A stretch of 64,000 nt of DNA from Pseudomonas putida (GCF_001976065.1 NZ_MNAH01000003.1:331502-395501), one strand, 5' to 3'. Numbered from the stretch's first letter, positions 16,587-27,642 are shown. The notes: generated by a model from the sequence alone, not told the origin. A program made the numbers and translations.

Positions 16587-18366
16587 CTGCGTTAATCCAC
16601 TCTTTCACGACTTGGGCAACACGACCCGGGTCTTCTGCCACCAGACTCTTGATTGCGTTCAACTGTGCGTCATAGCCTTCGCTCGGGCTCGGCAGCAGGA
16701 TGCTGGTCGGGCCGCCAAGGCTGATACGGTCGTTGGCCAGCTCGCCATCGAGGCCGCCCATGCCACCGAGCTCGACGTCGCTGCCGATGCCCGCCAACTG
16801 CTTGCCCTTGCCGCCACCGGTGATGTTGTTGAGCACCGGGCGCAACACGCCGAACACCAGCACCAGGATGAACAGGACGCCCAACAGCTGCTTGATGACG
16901 TCCCAGAACCACGGCTGGGAGTAGAACGGAATATCGGCAATCACTTCGCCACGTTCGGCGGAGAACGGCATGTTGATCACGCTGACGCTGTCGCCCCGGC
17001 TGGCGTCGAAACCGACTGCATCCTGGACCAGCCGAGTGAAACGGGCCAATTCGTCGGCGCTCCACGGCGCACGGGTGGTTTCACCATTGGCCGGGTTGAT
17101 CTTGACCTGGTCATCGACCACCACCGACACCGACAGGCGATTCAATCGGCCCTGCTGTTGCCTGGTATGGCTGATAGAGCGGTCGAGCTCGAAGTTCTTG
17201 GTCGATTGCGAACGTTTGTCCGCCGGATATGGCGCGAGCATTGGCTGGCCGGTGGTCGGGTCCATGACCTGCTGGCCGTTGGCATCGAGCAGAGGCTGGC
17301 CAGGCTGCACCATGCCGGCCGCCGCGGTGGCGCCACCGGTGGTTTGCGGTGCCGAGGCTGGCGACGGTGGCTGGTTGCTCAGGGCACCCGGCACACCTTG
17401 CGGGCCGTTGCTGGCGGTACGCTGCTCGTTGACCGACTGCTCGCTGCGCAACGCCGGCTGGTCCGGGTTGAATTGCTCGGAGGTGGACTCGACGGCGCTG
17501 AAGTCGACATCGGCCGAGACTTCGGCCTTGTAGCGGTCGTTACCCAGCACCGGTTGCAGGATGTTGTGCACGCGCTGGGTGAGCATGCTCTCCATGCGGC
17601 GGCTGTAGTCGAATTGCTTGCCGGCCATGGTCAGTTCGGAGTTTTCCGCCTGATCGGAGAGCAGGTTGCCTTTCTGGTCGACCACGGTGATCTGCGACTT
17701 GCTGAGTTCGGGCACACTGGTCGCCACCAGATTGACGATGGCCACGACCTGGCCCGGCTCCAGCGAACGCCCGGAGTACAGCTCGACCAGCACCGAAGCG
17801 CTCGGCTTGCGCTCGTCACGCACGAACACCGAACTTTTCGGGATCGCCAGGTGCACCCGGGCACCCTTGACGTTGTTCAGGCTGGAAATGGTCCGCGCCA
17901 ACTCGCCTTCAAGGCCGCGACGATAACGGGTCGCTTCCATGAACTGGCTGGTACCCAGGCCCTGTTCCTTGTCGAGGATTTCAAAACCGATGTTGCCATC
18001 GCTGGGCGTGACACCCGCGCCCGCGAGCTTGAGACGCGCACGGGACAGGTCTTCGGCCTTGACCAGCAAGGCACCGGAATTGGGTTCGACGCTATAGGCG
18101 ATATCGGCGGCCGCCAGGGTATCCATCACCTGCTTGGCGTCCATGCCGGCCAGGCTGCCGTACAGCGGACGGTAGTCCGGCTGCTGGGACCACAACACCA
18201 CGGCAAAGCCAATCGCCACGCTCGCGGCCAGGCCGACCATCAAGCCCACCTGGCGCAGCATGGTCATCTCGGAGAGGTTTTCCAGGAAGGACAACCCGAA
18301 CAGCGGCGGTTTGCCGTCTACGGAGTTGGCCTTGGCCGGAACCTTGTCAGCGATTGCATCTGCCAT
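16579..18366 (-). CDS. fliF: Flagellar MS-ring protein FliF
   Basis: FliF forms the MS ring in the inner membrane. The 595-residue protein has a first transmembrane helix around residues 37-57 (VGLMVGLAASVAIGFAVVLW). Ring-building motifs follow (GTSQFMEATRYRRGLEGELA), with a Pro/Gln-rich linker near residues 310-360. A second helix comes near 455 (LLGVLFILVLVFGVLRPVL). The C-terminus (KSLVAEDPGRVAQVVKEWIN) binds FliG. It follows fliE by 15 bases. Confidence 0.98.
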   Translation of the reverse strand: MADAIADKVPAKANSVDGKPPLFGLSFLENLSEMTMLRQVGLMVGLAASVAIGFAVVLWSQQPDYRPLYGSLAGMDAKQVMDTLAAADIAYSVEPNSGALLVKAEDLSRARLKLAGAGVTPSDGNIGFEILDKEQGLGTSQFMEATRYRRGLEGELARTISSLNNVKGARVHLAIPKSSVFVRDERKPSASVLVELYSGRSLEPGQVVAIVNLVATSVPELSKSQITVVDQKGNLLSDQAENSELTMAGKQFDYSRRMESMLTQRVHNILQPVLGNDRYKAEVSADVDFSAVESTSEQFNPDQPALRSEQSVNEQRTASNGPQGVPGALSNQPPSPASAPQTTGGATAAAGMVQPGQPLLDANGQQVMDPTTGQPMLAPYPADKRSQSTKNFELDRSISHTRQQQGRLNRLSVSVVVDDQVKINPANGETTRAPWSADELARFTRLVQDAVGFDASRGDSVSVINMPFSAERGEVIADIPFYSQPWFWDVIKQLLGVLFILVLVFGVLRPVLNNITGGGKGKQLAGIGSDVELGGMGGLDGELANDRISLGGPTSILLPSPSEGYDAQLNAIKSLVAEDPGRVAQVVKEWINADE

Positions 18367-18381
18367 GACTCAATCTCGTCC

Positions 18382-18711
18382 TTAAACCGGCATCTGCATG
18401 ATGTCTTGGTAAGCCTGAACCAGCTTGTTGCGCACCTGGGTCAATGCCTGGAACGACACGCTGGCCTTCTGCGAGGAAATCATCACGTCCGTCAGGTCGA
18501 CGCCGCTCTTGCCGATCTCGAAGGCGTTGGCCAGGGCCGTAGAAGCCTGCTGGGTGTCGTTGACCTTGTTGACGGCCTGACCGAGCATGTCGGAAAAGCT
18601 GCTGCCATTCAGTTCAGGGACGGCGGCAGTCGATTTCGGCGCAGACATGGCGTCCATTTGCATGGCGCGCATATCCAGCATCAACCGATTGAATTCAATA
18701 CCTTGGCTCAT
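18382..18711 (-). CDS. fliE: Flagellar hook-basal body protein FliE
   Basis: FliE joins the MS ring and export gate to the proximal rod and is an early export substrate. I chose the ATG giving [18 protein letters not shown] (109 residues), because a GAGAGA ribosome-binding site sits just upstream and the length fits the family. A longer frame begins at 18771 but adds an unlike basic tail. The C-terminus [20 protein letters not shown] is characteristic. It is the first gene of fliEFGHIJ. Confidence 0.95.
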   Translation of the reverse strand: MSQGIEFNRLMLDMRAMQMDAMSAPKSTAAVPELNGSSFSDMLGQAVNKVNDTQQASTALANAFEIGKSGVDLTDVMISSQKASVSFQALTQVRNKLVQAYQDIMQMPV

Positions 18712-18792
18712 GGTTTCTCTCTTTGAAAACGAGCTACGTCGCTGGCGGCCCGCAATTTTTTTGACGCTCACTCAGCGGGTAACGAGGTGTTA

Positions 18793-18807
18793 GCAACAAG
18801 GGTGCCA
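18793..18807 (-). promoter_or_regulatory. Sigma-54-type promoter for fliE operon
   Basis: On the minus strand the site reads TGGCAC-CCTTG-TTGC, an exact match to the TGGCAC-N5-TTGC pattern. It lies 82-96 bases upstream of the chosen fliE start and just beyond the fleR stop. FleR or FleQ would be the expected activator. Confidence 0.8.
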
Positions 18808-18828
18808 GCTCGGCGGATACCCGCCGAA

Positions 18829-20220
18829 TCAGGTCGCAAACAAATACGCTTCCACGTCCATCCCGGCATCGCGCATCTGCGCCAGCTTGTAGCGCAAGGT
18901 GCGCGGGCTGATGCCCAGGCGCTCGGCGGCCTCTTTGCGGCGGCCGCGCTCGGTGCGCAGGGTGTCGATGATCATCTGGAATTCACGCCGGCGCAGGTCA
19001 TCGCCCAGCGCCCCGGCAGATTCAACCTCGACCTCGATCTCCACCGCCCTCGCAGGCGCTGGCGCCAACGCCGGCAGCGGTGCGCAGGCAACCGGCCCGG
19101 CGAGACAGAAATCCTGGGGTTGAATCAGGCCACCTTGCTGCAGGATCAATGCGCGCTGAATCGCGTTATCCAGTTCACGCACATTGCCCGGCCACGGATA
19201 GCCGATCAGGCAGGCTTGCGCCTCGGGCGACAACCTCGCCGCGGCATGCTTCATTTTATTGACGTGCTTGGCCAGCAGGCGCTCGGCCAGGGGCAGGATA
19301 TCGGCAGTGCGCTCGCGCAACGGCCGCCAGGCCAGCGGGAATACGGACAGGCGATAGTACAGGTCTTCACGGAAACGCCCCGCCGCCACTTCCCCGGCCA
19401 GATCCCGGTTGGTGGTCGCGACCACGCGGATATCCAGCGCTATAGGCTTGCGCGCTCCGACTCGCTCGACCTCACGTTCCTGCAGCACCCGCAGCAGCTT
19501 GGCTTGCAGCCCCAGGGGCATTTCGGAAATTTCATCGAGCAGGATCGTCCCGCCATCGGCCTGCTCGAACTTGCCGGCCTGCGCCGCGATAGCCCCGGTG
19601 AACGAGCCCTTTTCGTGGCCGAAGAGCGTGGCCTCCAGCATGTTGTCGGGAATTGCCGCGCAGTTGATCGCAATGAACGGCTGACTGGCGCGATGAGAGT
19701 GCTGGTGAATGTAGCGCGCCAGCACTTCCTTGCCGGTGCCGGACTCACCGGAGATCAGCACCGTGGAATCACTGCGCGCCACGCGCGCGGCCAGCTCCAG
19801 CAACTGTGCACTGGCCGGTTCGAACGCCACCGGTCCTTCATGGTCGCTGCTGCCGACATTGCCCAGCGCATGCCGCGCGACCAGCTCGAGCAGCGCCTTG
19901 GGCTCGAACGGCTTGACCAGGTAATCTGCAGCCCCCTGACGCATCGCATCGACCGCCCGCTCGACGGCACCGTGGGCCGTCATCAGCAGCACCGGCAGTT
20001 GCGGCTGTCGCGCCCGCAGCAAAGCGAGCAGTTGGTGACCGTCCATGCCCGGCATGTTGACGTCGCTGACCACCAGGCTGAACGCCTCGGCCGCCGCGGC
20101 CTCCAGGGCTTCCTGCGCCGAGGCCACGGCCTTGTAATCGTGACCGGCAAGCAACAGCGTGTCAGCCAGCGCTTCACGCAACGCGCGGTCATCCTCGACC
20201 AGTAGAACCTTGATGGCCAT
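18829..20220 (-). CDS. fleR: Sigma-54-dependent response regulator FleR
   Basis: FleR activates class III flagellar genes with sigma-54. The 463-residue protein has a receiver domain with Asp53 (VVSDVNMPGMDG) and an AAA+ domain. The AAA+ domain carries Walker A (GESGTGKE), a GSFTGA loop (Ala to Ser variant of GAFTGA) and Walker B (ILLDEISEM). A Fis-type HTH ends the protein (RRKEAAERLGISPRTLRYKL). I chose the ATG at 20220, with GGAGTG just upstream. An upstream in-frame GTG overlaps the fleS stop. The intact receiver Asp fits control by FleS. Confidence 0.95.
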   Translation of the reverse strand: MAIKVLLVEDDRALREALADTLLLAGHDYKAVASAQEALEAAAAEAFSLVVSDVNMPGMDGHQLLALLRARQPQLPVLLMTAHGAVERAVDAMRQGAADYLVKPFEPKALLELVARHALGNVGSSDHEGPVAFEPASAQLLELAARVARSDSTVLISGESGTGKEVLARYIHQHSHRASQPFIAINCAAIPDNMLEATLFGHEKGSFTGAIAAQAGKFEQADGGTILLDEISEMPLGLQAKLLRVLQEREVERVGARKPIALDIRVVATTNRDLAGEVAAGRFREDLYYRLSVFPLAWRPLRERTADILPLAERLLAKHVNKMKHAAARLSPEAQACLIGYPWPGNVRELDNAIQRALILQQGGLIQPQDFCLAGPVACAPLPALAPAPARAVEIEVEVESAGALGDDLRRREFQMIIDTLRTERGRRKEAAERLGISPRTLRYKLAQMRDAGMDVEAYLFAT

Positions 20221-20225
20221 GAGTT

Positions 20226-21461
20226 TCACTCCACTCCCCGGGCGCTGCTTTTTTCACTGAGAAAAAGCGGTAGAAACACCTGCGCACAGGTGCCACGACC
20301 GATACGCGAGCGCAATCGCAACTCGCCCTGATGGGCCCTGGCGACAGCGTGGACCACGGTCAGGCCGAGGCCGGTGCCGGTAGGCTTGGTGGTAAAGAAG
20401 GGTTCACCCAGACGCGCCAGCACAGCGCCGTCGATACCGCTGCCGCTATCGCTGACGCACAATCGCAGGTTGTTTCCACGGGTGTAGAGATGCACCTTCA
20501 AGCGCACCTCACCGGCACTGGCCTGGATGGCATTCTCGATCAGATTGAGGACCGCGCCGACCAGGGTGTCGCGATTGCACAGCAATTCACCGGCATGACT
20601 GTCGCATTGCCAGCGAATCGGCAGGTCCTGCACGTGCGCCAGCGCCGCCGCCTGCAGTGATTGCATCAGCTGCGCCGGGGTTACTCGGTCGGTCAATGGC
20701 AGCTCACCGCGGGCAAACACCAGCATGTCGCGCACCTGATGTTCCAGCTCGTGCAAGCGCTCCTTGAGTCGTCCGGCGAAACGTTGCTGGGTGTCTACCG
20801 GCAGCGCTTGCTCGGTCAAGTGACTGGCGTAGAGCAAGGCCGCGGATAACGGCGTGCGGATCTGATGCGCCAGCGACGCCACCATGCGCCCCAGAGAAGA
20901 CAAGCGCTCGTGGCGCGCCAGCTGATCCTGCAGATGACGGGTTTCGGTCAGGTCGTTGAGCAGCACCAGTTGCCCGGGCTCGGCATCCAGTGAACGCGTG
21001 GCAATCGACAGGCGCCGACCATCCTTGAGGGAGACTTCATGACCGTCGTCTTCACGGGGCGCAAAGCAACGGGCAATGACCTGGCGCCACAGCTCACCTT
21101 CAAGGGGCAGGCCGAGCAGTTCGCATGCCGCCGGGTTGGCTTCGCGCACGATGCCCTGGCCGTCGATGACGATGACGCCACCGGGCAGGAGGTCGAGCAG
21201 ATGTTGCAGGCGATTGGCCAGGCGCTCTTTCTCCGCCAGCTCCTGCATGCGCTGGGCGCTGACCACCGCCAACTCGCCCTTGAGCTCGGTGACCCGGGCT
21301 TCGAGCATGCAGTAGGAGTTGGTCAACTGGCTCGACATCTGGTTGAACAGGGCAAACGCCTGCTCGAGGCCAAGCCGGCTCGCCTGCTCTACGGACGACG
21401 ACTGCCCCAGGGCATCCCCCAGGGTATCTGGAACAGGAGACATTGAGGCGGCTTGGGGCAT
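20226..21461 (-). CDS. fleS: Flagellar sensor histidine kinase FleS
   Basis: FleS is the cytosolic kinase partner of FleR. The 411-residue protein has no transmembrane helix. It has an N-terminal helical region and a PAS domain (LLPGGVIVIDGQGIVREANP, about 90-110). The HisKA dimerisation helix contains the phospho-His in MVASLAHQIRTPLSAAL, followed by an HATPase domain (NLIENAIQA, DSGSGIDG, GTGLGLTVVHAV). It abuts fleR and has a sigma-54-type promoter upstream. Confidence 0.95.
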   Translation of the reverse strand: MPQAASMSPVPDTLGDALGQSSSVEQASRLGLEQAFALFNQMSSQLTNSYCMLEARVTELKGELAVVSAQRMQELAEKERLANRLQHLLDLLPGGVIVIDGQGIVREANPAACELLGLPLEGELWRQVIARCFAPREDDGHEVSLKDGRRLSIATRSLDAEPGQLVLLNDLTETRHLQDQLARHERLSSLGRMVASLAHQIRTPLSAALLYASHLTEQALPVDTQQRFAGRLKERLHELEHQVRDMLVFARGELPLTDRVTPAQLMQSLQAAALAHVQDLPIRWQCDSHAGELLCNRDTLVGAVLNLIENAIQASAGEVRLKVHLYTRGNNLRLCVSDSGSGIDGAVLARLGEPFFTTKPTGTGLGLTVVHAVARAHQGELRLRSRIGRGTCAQVFLPLFLSEKSSARGVE

Positions 21462-21517
21462 GATGTGCTCTCTCGCTTGGCTGACCGTCAGTGAAACGGA
21501 ACGTTGCGAGGGCTATA

Positions 21518-21531
21518 GCAATACCCGTGCC
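21518..21531 (-). promoter_or_regulatory. Sigma-54-type promoter for fleSR
   Basis: On the minus strand the site reads GGCACGGGTATTGC, matching GGCACG-N4-TTGC exactly. It lies 57-70 bases upstream of the fleS start, between fleQ and fleS. This agrees with the known hierarchy in which FleQ and sigma-54 drive fleSR. Confidence 0.85.
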
Positions 21532-21573
21532 TAAAAAAAACTGCTTGAAAATGAAGGGGTTGAAAAACAGGCG

Positions 21574-23049
<1,476 letters not shown>

Positions 23050-23156
23050 GCAATCGTAACTTCCCTAGTCAACCCGGTGCCCGAAATGAGTGGGCAAGCT
23101 AGACGCTTGCAGACTGGTTAATGCCTGTAGACGCCTGAAATCTGGAAACAGCCACT

Positions 23157-23185
23157 AGTAAAGTCAAAAAACCGTTCACAGTCAA
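23157..23185 (-). promoter_or_regulatory. Candidate sigma-70 promoter for fleQ
   Basis: On the minus strand, TTGACT and TTTACT are separated by 17 bases. The site lies about 108 bases upstream of the fleQ start in an AT-rich stretch (23100-23223). A sigma-70 promoter fits what is known for fleQ, but the -10 matches only four of six consensus bases. Confidence 0.45.
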
Positions 23186-23223
23186 ATTTATGGCGCAATC
23201 CGATTGGATTAAGCAGAAATTAA

Positions 23224-23520
23224 TTAACCAAACAGATGGTAAACCTTTGCCGCGCTCTTCGCTTGGTTGATCTGCGACATCTCATCAACAATTGCCTGAC
23301 GCTCGCCCATCGTCACCGTCAATAAATCTTTGTACACCGCCAGCAGGCTTTCCAGATGGGTGCGCAGCGCATCTTCGTCGATCGGTGCCTCGGCAAGCAC
23401 CTCATCGACGCACTCACGGCAGGCCGAATCGAGCTCGCCGATTGCATCCCAGTTACGCGCGGCCAGCGCATCGATCAGCGCTTCGCGTGTTTCTTCGATC
23501 CGTTGCAGTGCTTGGCTCAT
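23224..23520 (-). CDS. FliT-like flagellar protein
   Basis: This is a 98-residue helical, acidic protein in the position of the FliT/FleP-type gene between fliS and fleQ in pseudomonads. I chose the start MSQALQRIEETREALIDAL because GAGG lies about 7 bases upstream. An in-frame start at 23568 overlaps fliS and adds an unlikely tail. FliT proteins act as chaperones for the FliD cap. Sequence similarity is weak by eye, so context carries much of the call. Confidence 0.75.
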   Translation of the reverse strand: MSQALQRIEETREALIDALAARNWDAIGELDSACRECVDEVLAEAPIDEDALRTHLESLLAVYKDLLTVTMGERQAIVDEMSQINQAKSAAKVYHLFG

Positions 23521-23537
23521 GACGTCATCCTCGGCCC

Positions 23538-23933
23538 TCAGGCCTGTGGGCTTCCAATCGCATCCCAACCGCTTTTCAAGGTTTCGAGCAGACCCGATAC
23601 TTCGTCGATGATGGCTGCATCGTTATTGGCGTTTGCTTCCATCAAGCGGTTGGTCATGTAGACGTACAAGGCGTCGAGTTGCTCAATGGACGCCGGATCT
23701 TCAGTCTTCTCCGGGTTCAAGCCATCGCGCAGCCCGATCAGGATGTCGGTGGCCTTGCCCAGCATCAACCCCTTGAGTGCGATGTCACCCCGCTCCAGCG
23801 CGCCCTTGGCCTGCGCCATGCGGTCCAAGCCACCTTCCATCAACATCTGCACCAGGCGATGGGGGTTGGCTTCAGAGATCTGGGCATGGGAATTGACCTT
23901 CTGGTATTGGCGAAGGGCTCTCATGGGGTTCAT
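23538..23933 (-). CDS. fliS: Flagellin export chaperone FliS
   Basis: FliS binds the C-terminus of flagellin and prevents its premature polymerisation. The 131-residue product has the family motifs MRALRQYQKVNSHAQI, NPHRLVQMLMEGGLDRMAQA and LDALYVYMTNRLMEAN. The chosen ATG has GAGGTAG upstream. A terminator lies between fliD and fliS, so fliS may also have its own promoter. Confidence 0.95.
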   Translation of the reverse strand: MNPMRALRQYQKVNSHAQISEANPHRLVQMLMEGGLDRMAQAKGALERGDIALKGLMLGKATDILIGLRDGLNPEKTEDPASIEQLDALYVYMTNRLMEANANNDAAIIDEVSGLLETLKSGWDAIGSPQA

Positions 23934-24030
23934 GTTTCTACCTCGTGCAGACAACTACCGAAAAAGGGAACGCTCTGTTCTTTATGTCGACTGGTCGACA
24001 GAAAACTTTAATGCAGGCGTGTCGCTAACG

Positions 24031-24072
24031 AAAAAACCCAGGCGCGGTCATGACAGCTCGCCTGGGCTTTTT
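24031..24072 (-). terminator. Intrinsic terminator after fliD
   Basis: Arms GCCCAGGCG and CGCCTGGG, followed by TTTTTT on the minus strand, lie 16 bases downstream of the fliD stop. Confidence 0.75.
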
Positions 24073-24087
24073 CATGAGAGCTGTCGA

Positions 24088-25476
24088 TCACTCATCTTTC
24101 TGATTGTTCAGGGCGTTGAGCGTGGTCATGATGCTGCTGCTCTGGGCGCGCAGCTTGGCGACCAGGGAGTCCATGGCGTTGTATTTGGCCGAAAGACTGG
24201 CCTGCAGGAGCGTCATGCGCTCATCCAGGGTGTCCTGTTGCTTCTTGAGATCGTTCAAGCTTTCGCTCAGGGATTTGGAACGCTCCGCCAGAGTGCCAGT
24301 ACTCGCCTTGGCATAACCGTCCGTGGCAGTCGTCAAACGCGCCAACAGTCCACTCTTGCCGCTGAAGATACTGCTGACGTCCGCCGCATTGGTGGCCATC
24401 GCCTTGTCCCACTTCTTGTCATCGAGGGTCAGCAAGCCCGTGGACGAATCGGTGCTGATACCGAACTGCGCCAACGATTTGAAGGTGCCGGTACCGGACA
24501 GGGTATTGAGTTCGTTACGAATCGAACTCATCAGCGAGCGCATCGTGGAATCACCCGTCAAGGTCCCCGCTGTCGGGGAACCATCGGCGTTGATCGTGAC
24601 CTTTGTTTCCGCACTGATCGCCTTCATCAGCGCATTGTAGGTATCGACGAACCCCTTGACCCCGGATTTCAAGGCCGCGTTGCTGGTCGACACTGAGATG
24701 GTGATCGGGATCAGGTCGTCGGAGTCGGTTCTCTTCGACGAAACCGACAGCAACTTGATGCTGACACCACTGACCGCCTCCTCGATGGTATTGCTCTTGG
24801 ACTCCATCTCGATCGTGCCATCGATGGTGTACTTGGCGTTTTTTGGCGTTTCCACCACCGTTGCGCCAACATCGATACCTGAATCGCCCGACAGCGTCAG
24901 GTCTGAGCCAACGCCCATGGTGGTCGATGTCAGTACAAGTCGCGACCCCGTGGAGTCTGTAAGGATGTTGGCACTCAAGCCTGACGTGGAAAACTGCGAG
25001 TTGATCGAGTCACGCACCTGCTGCAGCGTTGCCCCGGCAGGAACACTTAGGTCGTAGTTCTTGCCTGACTGAGAAATCGTCAAGGTAGTCGGACTCGTAC
25101 CACTGTTGACCACCGAGGAAGCGCCCCCGGCAAAGGTCTTGGTCGACAGTTTCGACGCACTGGCCAATTGAGTCACAACCAGCGAGAAACTGCCCGTGGA
25201 AGCACCGCTGCCAGCGGTCATGGTGGCGATCTTTTCATCCGAGGACGAGGTGATCAAGCCACGAAAGCTGTTATCCGAGCCCATGGTAGTCAGGGCGCCA
25301 CGAAAGGCGTCCAGCGCGGCCTGGATCTTGCCGATCGACGATAGCGTGGTGGTTGCTTTCAACGTTTGAGTGTTGATCTGCGTTTGTTTTGGCACCTTCT
25401 CGGCGTCAACCAGAGACTTAACAATCGCCTGGGTATCGATGTTCGAACCGATACCGCTAACCGTTGAACCCGCCAT
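24088..25476 (-). CDS. fliD: Flagellar filament cap protein FliD
   Basis: FliD caps the growing filament and guides flagellin insertion. The 462-residue protein has the N-terminal signature GIGSNIDTQAIVKSLVDAEK and a variable surface-exposed middle. Its C-terminal coiled coil (LNDLKKQQDTLDERMTLLQA) is typical of the FliD family. It lies downstream of flaG and ends before a strong terminator. Length is normal for pseudomonads. Confidence 0.96.
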   Translation of the reverse strand: MAGSTVSGIGSNIDTQAIVKSLVDAEKVPKQTQINTQTLKATTTLSSIGKIQAALDAFRGALTTMGSDNSFRGLITSSSDEKIATMTAGSGASTGSFSLVVTQLASASKLSTKTFAGGASSVVNSGTSPTTLTISQSGKNYDLSVPAGATLQQVRDSINSQFSTSGLSANILTDSTGSRLVLTSTTMGVGSDLTLSGDSGIDVGATVVETPKNAKYTIDGTIEMESKSNTIEEAVSGVSIKLLSVSSKRTDSDDLIPITISVSTSNAALKSGVKGFVDTYNALMKAISAETKVTINADGSPTAGTLTGDSTMRSLMSSIRNELNTLSGTGTFKSLAQFGISTDSSTGLLTLDDKKWDKAMATNAADVSSIFSGKSGLLARLTTATDGYAKASTGTLAERSKSLSESLNDLKKQQDTLDERMTLLQASLSAKYNAMDSLVAKLRAQSSSIMTTLNALNNQKDE

Positions 25477-25557
25477 CGTTTTTCTCCTTATCCAGTGGCT
25501 GCCGCTTTCTTGGCGAGATGCGCCTCAAACGCAGACAACAACAAAATTCATGCCAGC

Positions 25558-25905
25558 TCAGACCTTGTCGTCAAACAACAGGCTGCTGGCTTGGCTTAGG
25601 CTTTGCGCCAGTTTTAGTGCAGTTTCCGAAGGGATCTGGCGAATCACGTCACCGCTCTCGGTGGCGATGACCTTGACCACGACCCGGCCGGTCGAATCGT
25701 CGATGGAAAAATCCAGCTGGCGCTGGCTTGCCTGAACGAACTCGCGAATATCGGTGACCGCCTGTTCCAGCTCATCACGCTTTGGCTCTGTCGCCGCCGG
25801 GGCGACGGCTTCGACCTTGGGCCGCAGGACAGGATCGACCGGTGCGGGCGGGGTTTGCGGCGCAACCGCTGGGTAAGACTGGTTCAACTTGACGCTCATA
25901 TCCAT
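25558..25905 (-). CDS. flaG: FlaG family protein
   Basis: FlaG proteins affect filament length, and the gene typically lies between fliC and fliD in Pseudomonas. The 115-residue product has a Pro/Ala/Glu-rich N-terminal half. Its conserved C-terminal domain includes LDFSIDDSTGRVVVKVI and the end region VIRQIPSETALKLAQSL. I chose MDMSVKLNQ as the start because GAGGAG lies upstream at good spacing. Longer in-frame starts are possible. Confidence 0.92.
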   Translation of the reverse strand: MDMSVKLNQSYPAVAPQTPPAPVDPVLRPKVEAVAPAATEPKRDELEQAVTDIREFVQASQRQLDFSIDDSTGRVVVKVIATESGDVIRQIPSETALKLAQSLSQASSLLFDDKV

Positions 25906-25930
25906 GTCCAATCTCCTCATCACGGAAAAG

Positions 25931-25955
25931 ACAAAAGGGCACGTAAACGCGCCCC
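25931..25955 (-). terminator. Intrinsic terminator after fliC
   Basis: On the minus strand a GGGGCGCG/CGTGCCC stem (with G-U pairs) closes a TTTA loop and is followed by TTTTGTCTTTT. It lies about 25 bases beyond the fliC stop and would separate abundant fliC mRNA from flaG. Confidence 0.6.
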
Positions 25956-25979
25956 TCCGTCAATTACCAAACGCTGGGA

Positions 25980-27395
25980 TTACTGAAGCAGCTTCAGTAC
26001 AGCGGATGGCAGCTGGTTGGCTTGCGACAGGATGGCAGTCGAAGCCGATTGCAGCGTTTGTTGCTTGGTCAGCTCGGCAGTTTCAGCCGCGAAGTCGACG
26101 TCCTGCACGGTGGAACGGGCAGCCGTGGAGTTCTTCTGGATGTTCTGCAGGTTGTCCACGGTGGTGGTCAGGCGGTTCTGGGTAGCACCCAGGTTCGAAC
26201 GCACGTCGTCGATGGAGCCGATTGCCTTGTCGATAACGGCCAGGGCATTCTGGGCGTTGGTGGAATCGGTCACGTCGGTTTGCGAAATGGTGGTTTTTAC
26301 CGAAGTAGTGGTAGTGCCGAAGACTTCAGCCACACCAGTACCGGTCAACGAGAAGCCCTTGGTGGAGTCCAGGGAAACTGCGCCAGTGGCAACCAGGGTG
26401 TCAGCGATTGCAACATCGTTGCTGTAGGTACCCGCGCCATCTTTGGCGGCGATTTCGATGGCAGCACCACCTGTCACCGCCGAGAAGCCAACGTTTTCAC
26501 CGGTGTCGGACTTGATCGACAGGGAATTGTTCACTTCGTCGTAGTTGACGCTGATGCCCAGCTTGGCAGCGTTGGACTTCAGTTGGTCTGCCAGGCTGGC
26601 GGTGCTGGTAACGCCCACGAAGTCGACCTGCTGGCCACCCACATCCATGGTGAAGGAAGCCGGAGTAGCCGTGGCAGCAGTATCATCCACAGTGAAGCGA
26701 ACTTCGGTGCTGGCACTCGCCGTCAGACCACCGACAAGCCCATTGAGGCCCTTGGCAATTTCTTTAGCCGAGGCGGCAGCACCTACGGTGAAGGTCTTGC
26801 TTTCGCCGTTGCCTGTGACAGTGATGTCACCGCCGGTCAGACCGGTCAGCTTCGGATCAGAAGTAGCGCTTTTGATCTGCTGCGAACCAATGTTGTTGGC
26901 CGCCACGTTTTCCAGCGACAGGTTGATGGTTTCGTTAGCGTTGGCGCCGACCTGGATGGCCTTGGTGCCGTAGGAACCGTCCAGCAGCTTCTGGCCACCG
27001 AAAGTGGTGGTCTGGGAGATACGGGTCAGTTCGGAAGTCAGTGCCTGGTATTCGTCGTTGTTCGACTTGCGGTCGGCATCGCTCAGGGAGCCGGTAGCCG
27101 AGGACAGGGCCAGGGTACGCATTTTCTGCAGGATGTCGGTCGAAGCCTGCATCGCGCCTTCAGCGGTTTGCGCGATGGAGATGCCATCGTTGGCGTTCTT
27201 CACTGCTTGACCCAGGCCGTTGATCTGGCTGGTCAGGCGGTTGGAGATCTGCAGGCCGGCAGCGTCGTCTTTAGCGCTGTTGATACGCAGGCCGGAGGAC
27301 AGGCGCTGCATGGAGGTGGCCAGGGCGCCGCCGGCTTTGTTCAGGTTAGCCTGAGTAGTAATGGAGGCAATGTTGGTGTTTACGGTTAAAGCCAT
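25980..27395 (-). CDS. fliC: Flagellin FliC
   Basis: The major filament subunit, 471 residues. Conserved D0/D1 helices are at the N-terminus ([40 protein letters not shown]) and C-terminus ([34 protein letters not shown]). The middle (about 180-380) is Thr/Ala-rich, variable and surface-exposed, with many Ser/Thr that could be glycosylated. A sigma-28-type promoter lies upstream, and a ketoacyl synthase gene follows on the upstream side. Confidence 0.98.
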   Translation of the reverse strand: MALTVNTNIASITTQANLNKAGGALATSMQRLSSGLRINSAKDDAAGLQISNRLTSQINGLGQAVKNANDGISIAQTAEGAMQASTDILQKMRTLALSSATGSLSDADRKSNNDEYQALTSELTRISQTTTFGGQKLLDGSYGTKAIQVGANANETINLSLENVAANNIGSQQIKSATSDPKLTGLTGGDITVTGNGESKTFTVGAAASAKEIAKGLNGLVGGLTASASTEVRFTVDDTAATATPASFTMDVGGQQVDFVGVTSTASLADQLKSNAAKLGISVNYDEVNNSLSIKSDTGENVGFSAVTGGAAIEIAAKDGAGTYSNDVAIADTLVATGAVSLDSTKGFSLTGTGVAEVFGTTTTSVKTTISQTDVTDSTNAQNALAVIDKAIGSIDDVRSNLGATQNRLTTTVDNLQNIQKNSTAARSTVQDVDFAAETAELTKQQTLQSASTAILSQANQLPSAVLKLLQ

Positions 27396-27475
27396 GACGA
27401 AATCCTCGTTGGATGGATACTGCGGCTTCCGGCCCTGGCAACCGCCGGGTGTGGCCTAGAGAACCTACGTAATAG

Positions 27476-27502
27476 TTATCGTCGCGAGGAGGCTTTGCTT
27501 GA
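27476..27502 (-). promoter_or_regulatory. Sigma-28 (FliA) promoter for fliC
   Basis: On the minus strand, TCAAG and GACGATAA are separated by 14 bases. This is close to the flagellar pattern TCAAG/TAAA-N14-15-GCCGATAA. It lies about 80 bases upstream of the fliC start. Confidence 0.75.
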
Positions 27503-27580
27503 GCGGTTTTTTCGATTTTTTTAGTGGCAGCGTGCCAGCCCTTTAATTTCAAGGTGTTAGAGACAGAAAAACGGCGCCAG

Positions 27581-27620
27581 AAAAACGCAAAACGCCCGGC
27601 AATTTACATGGCCGGGCGTT
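27581..27620 (-). terminator. Intrinsic terminator after the ketoacyl synthase gene
   Basis: Ten-base arms AACGCCCGGC and GCCGGGCGTT flank a 10-base loop and are followed on the minus strand by TTGCGTTTTT. The element lies 22 bases from the stop of the upstream gene. Confidence 0.7.
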
Positions 27621-27642
27621 TCATTGACTGCGCGTGCGCGGA

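Noticed and set aside
16444..18726. Long plus-strand open frame of 760 codons opposite fliF and fliE
   Set aside because: It is antisense to canonical FliF and FliE with the same low-complexity shadow composition.
25477..25557. Possible sigma-54 site upstream of fliD (TGGCAT-N5-TTGT)
   Set aside because: The -12 element lacks the required GC and spacing is off, so fliD is more likely transcribed with flaG.
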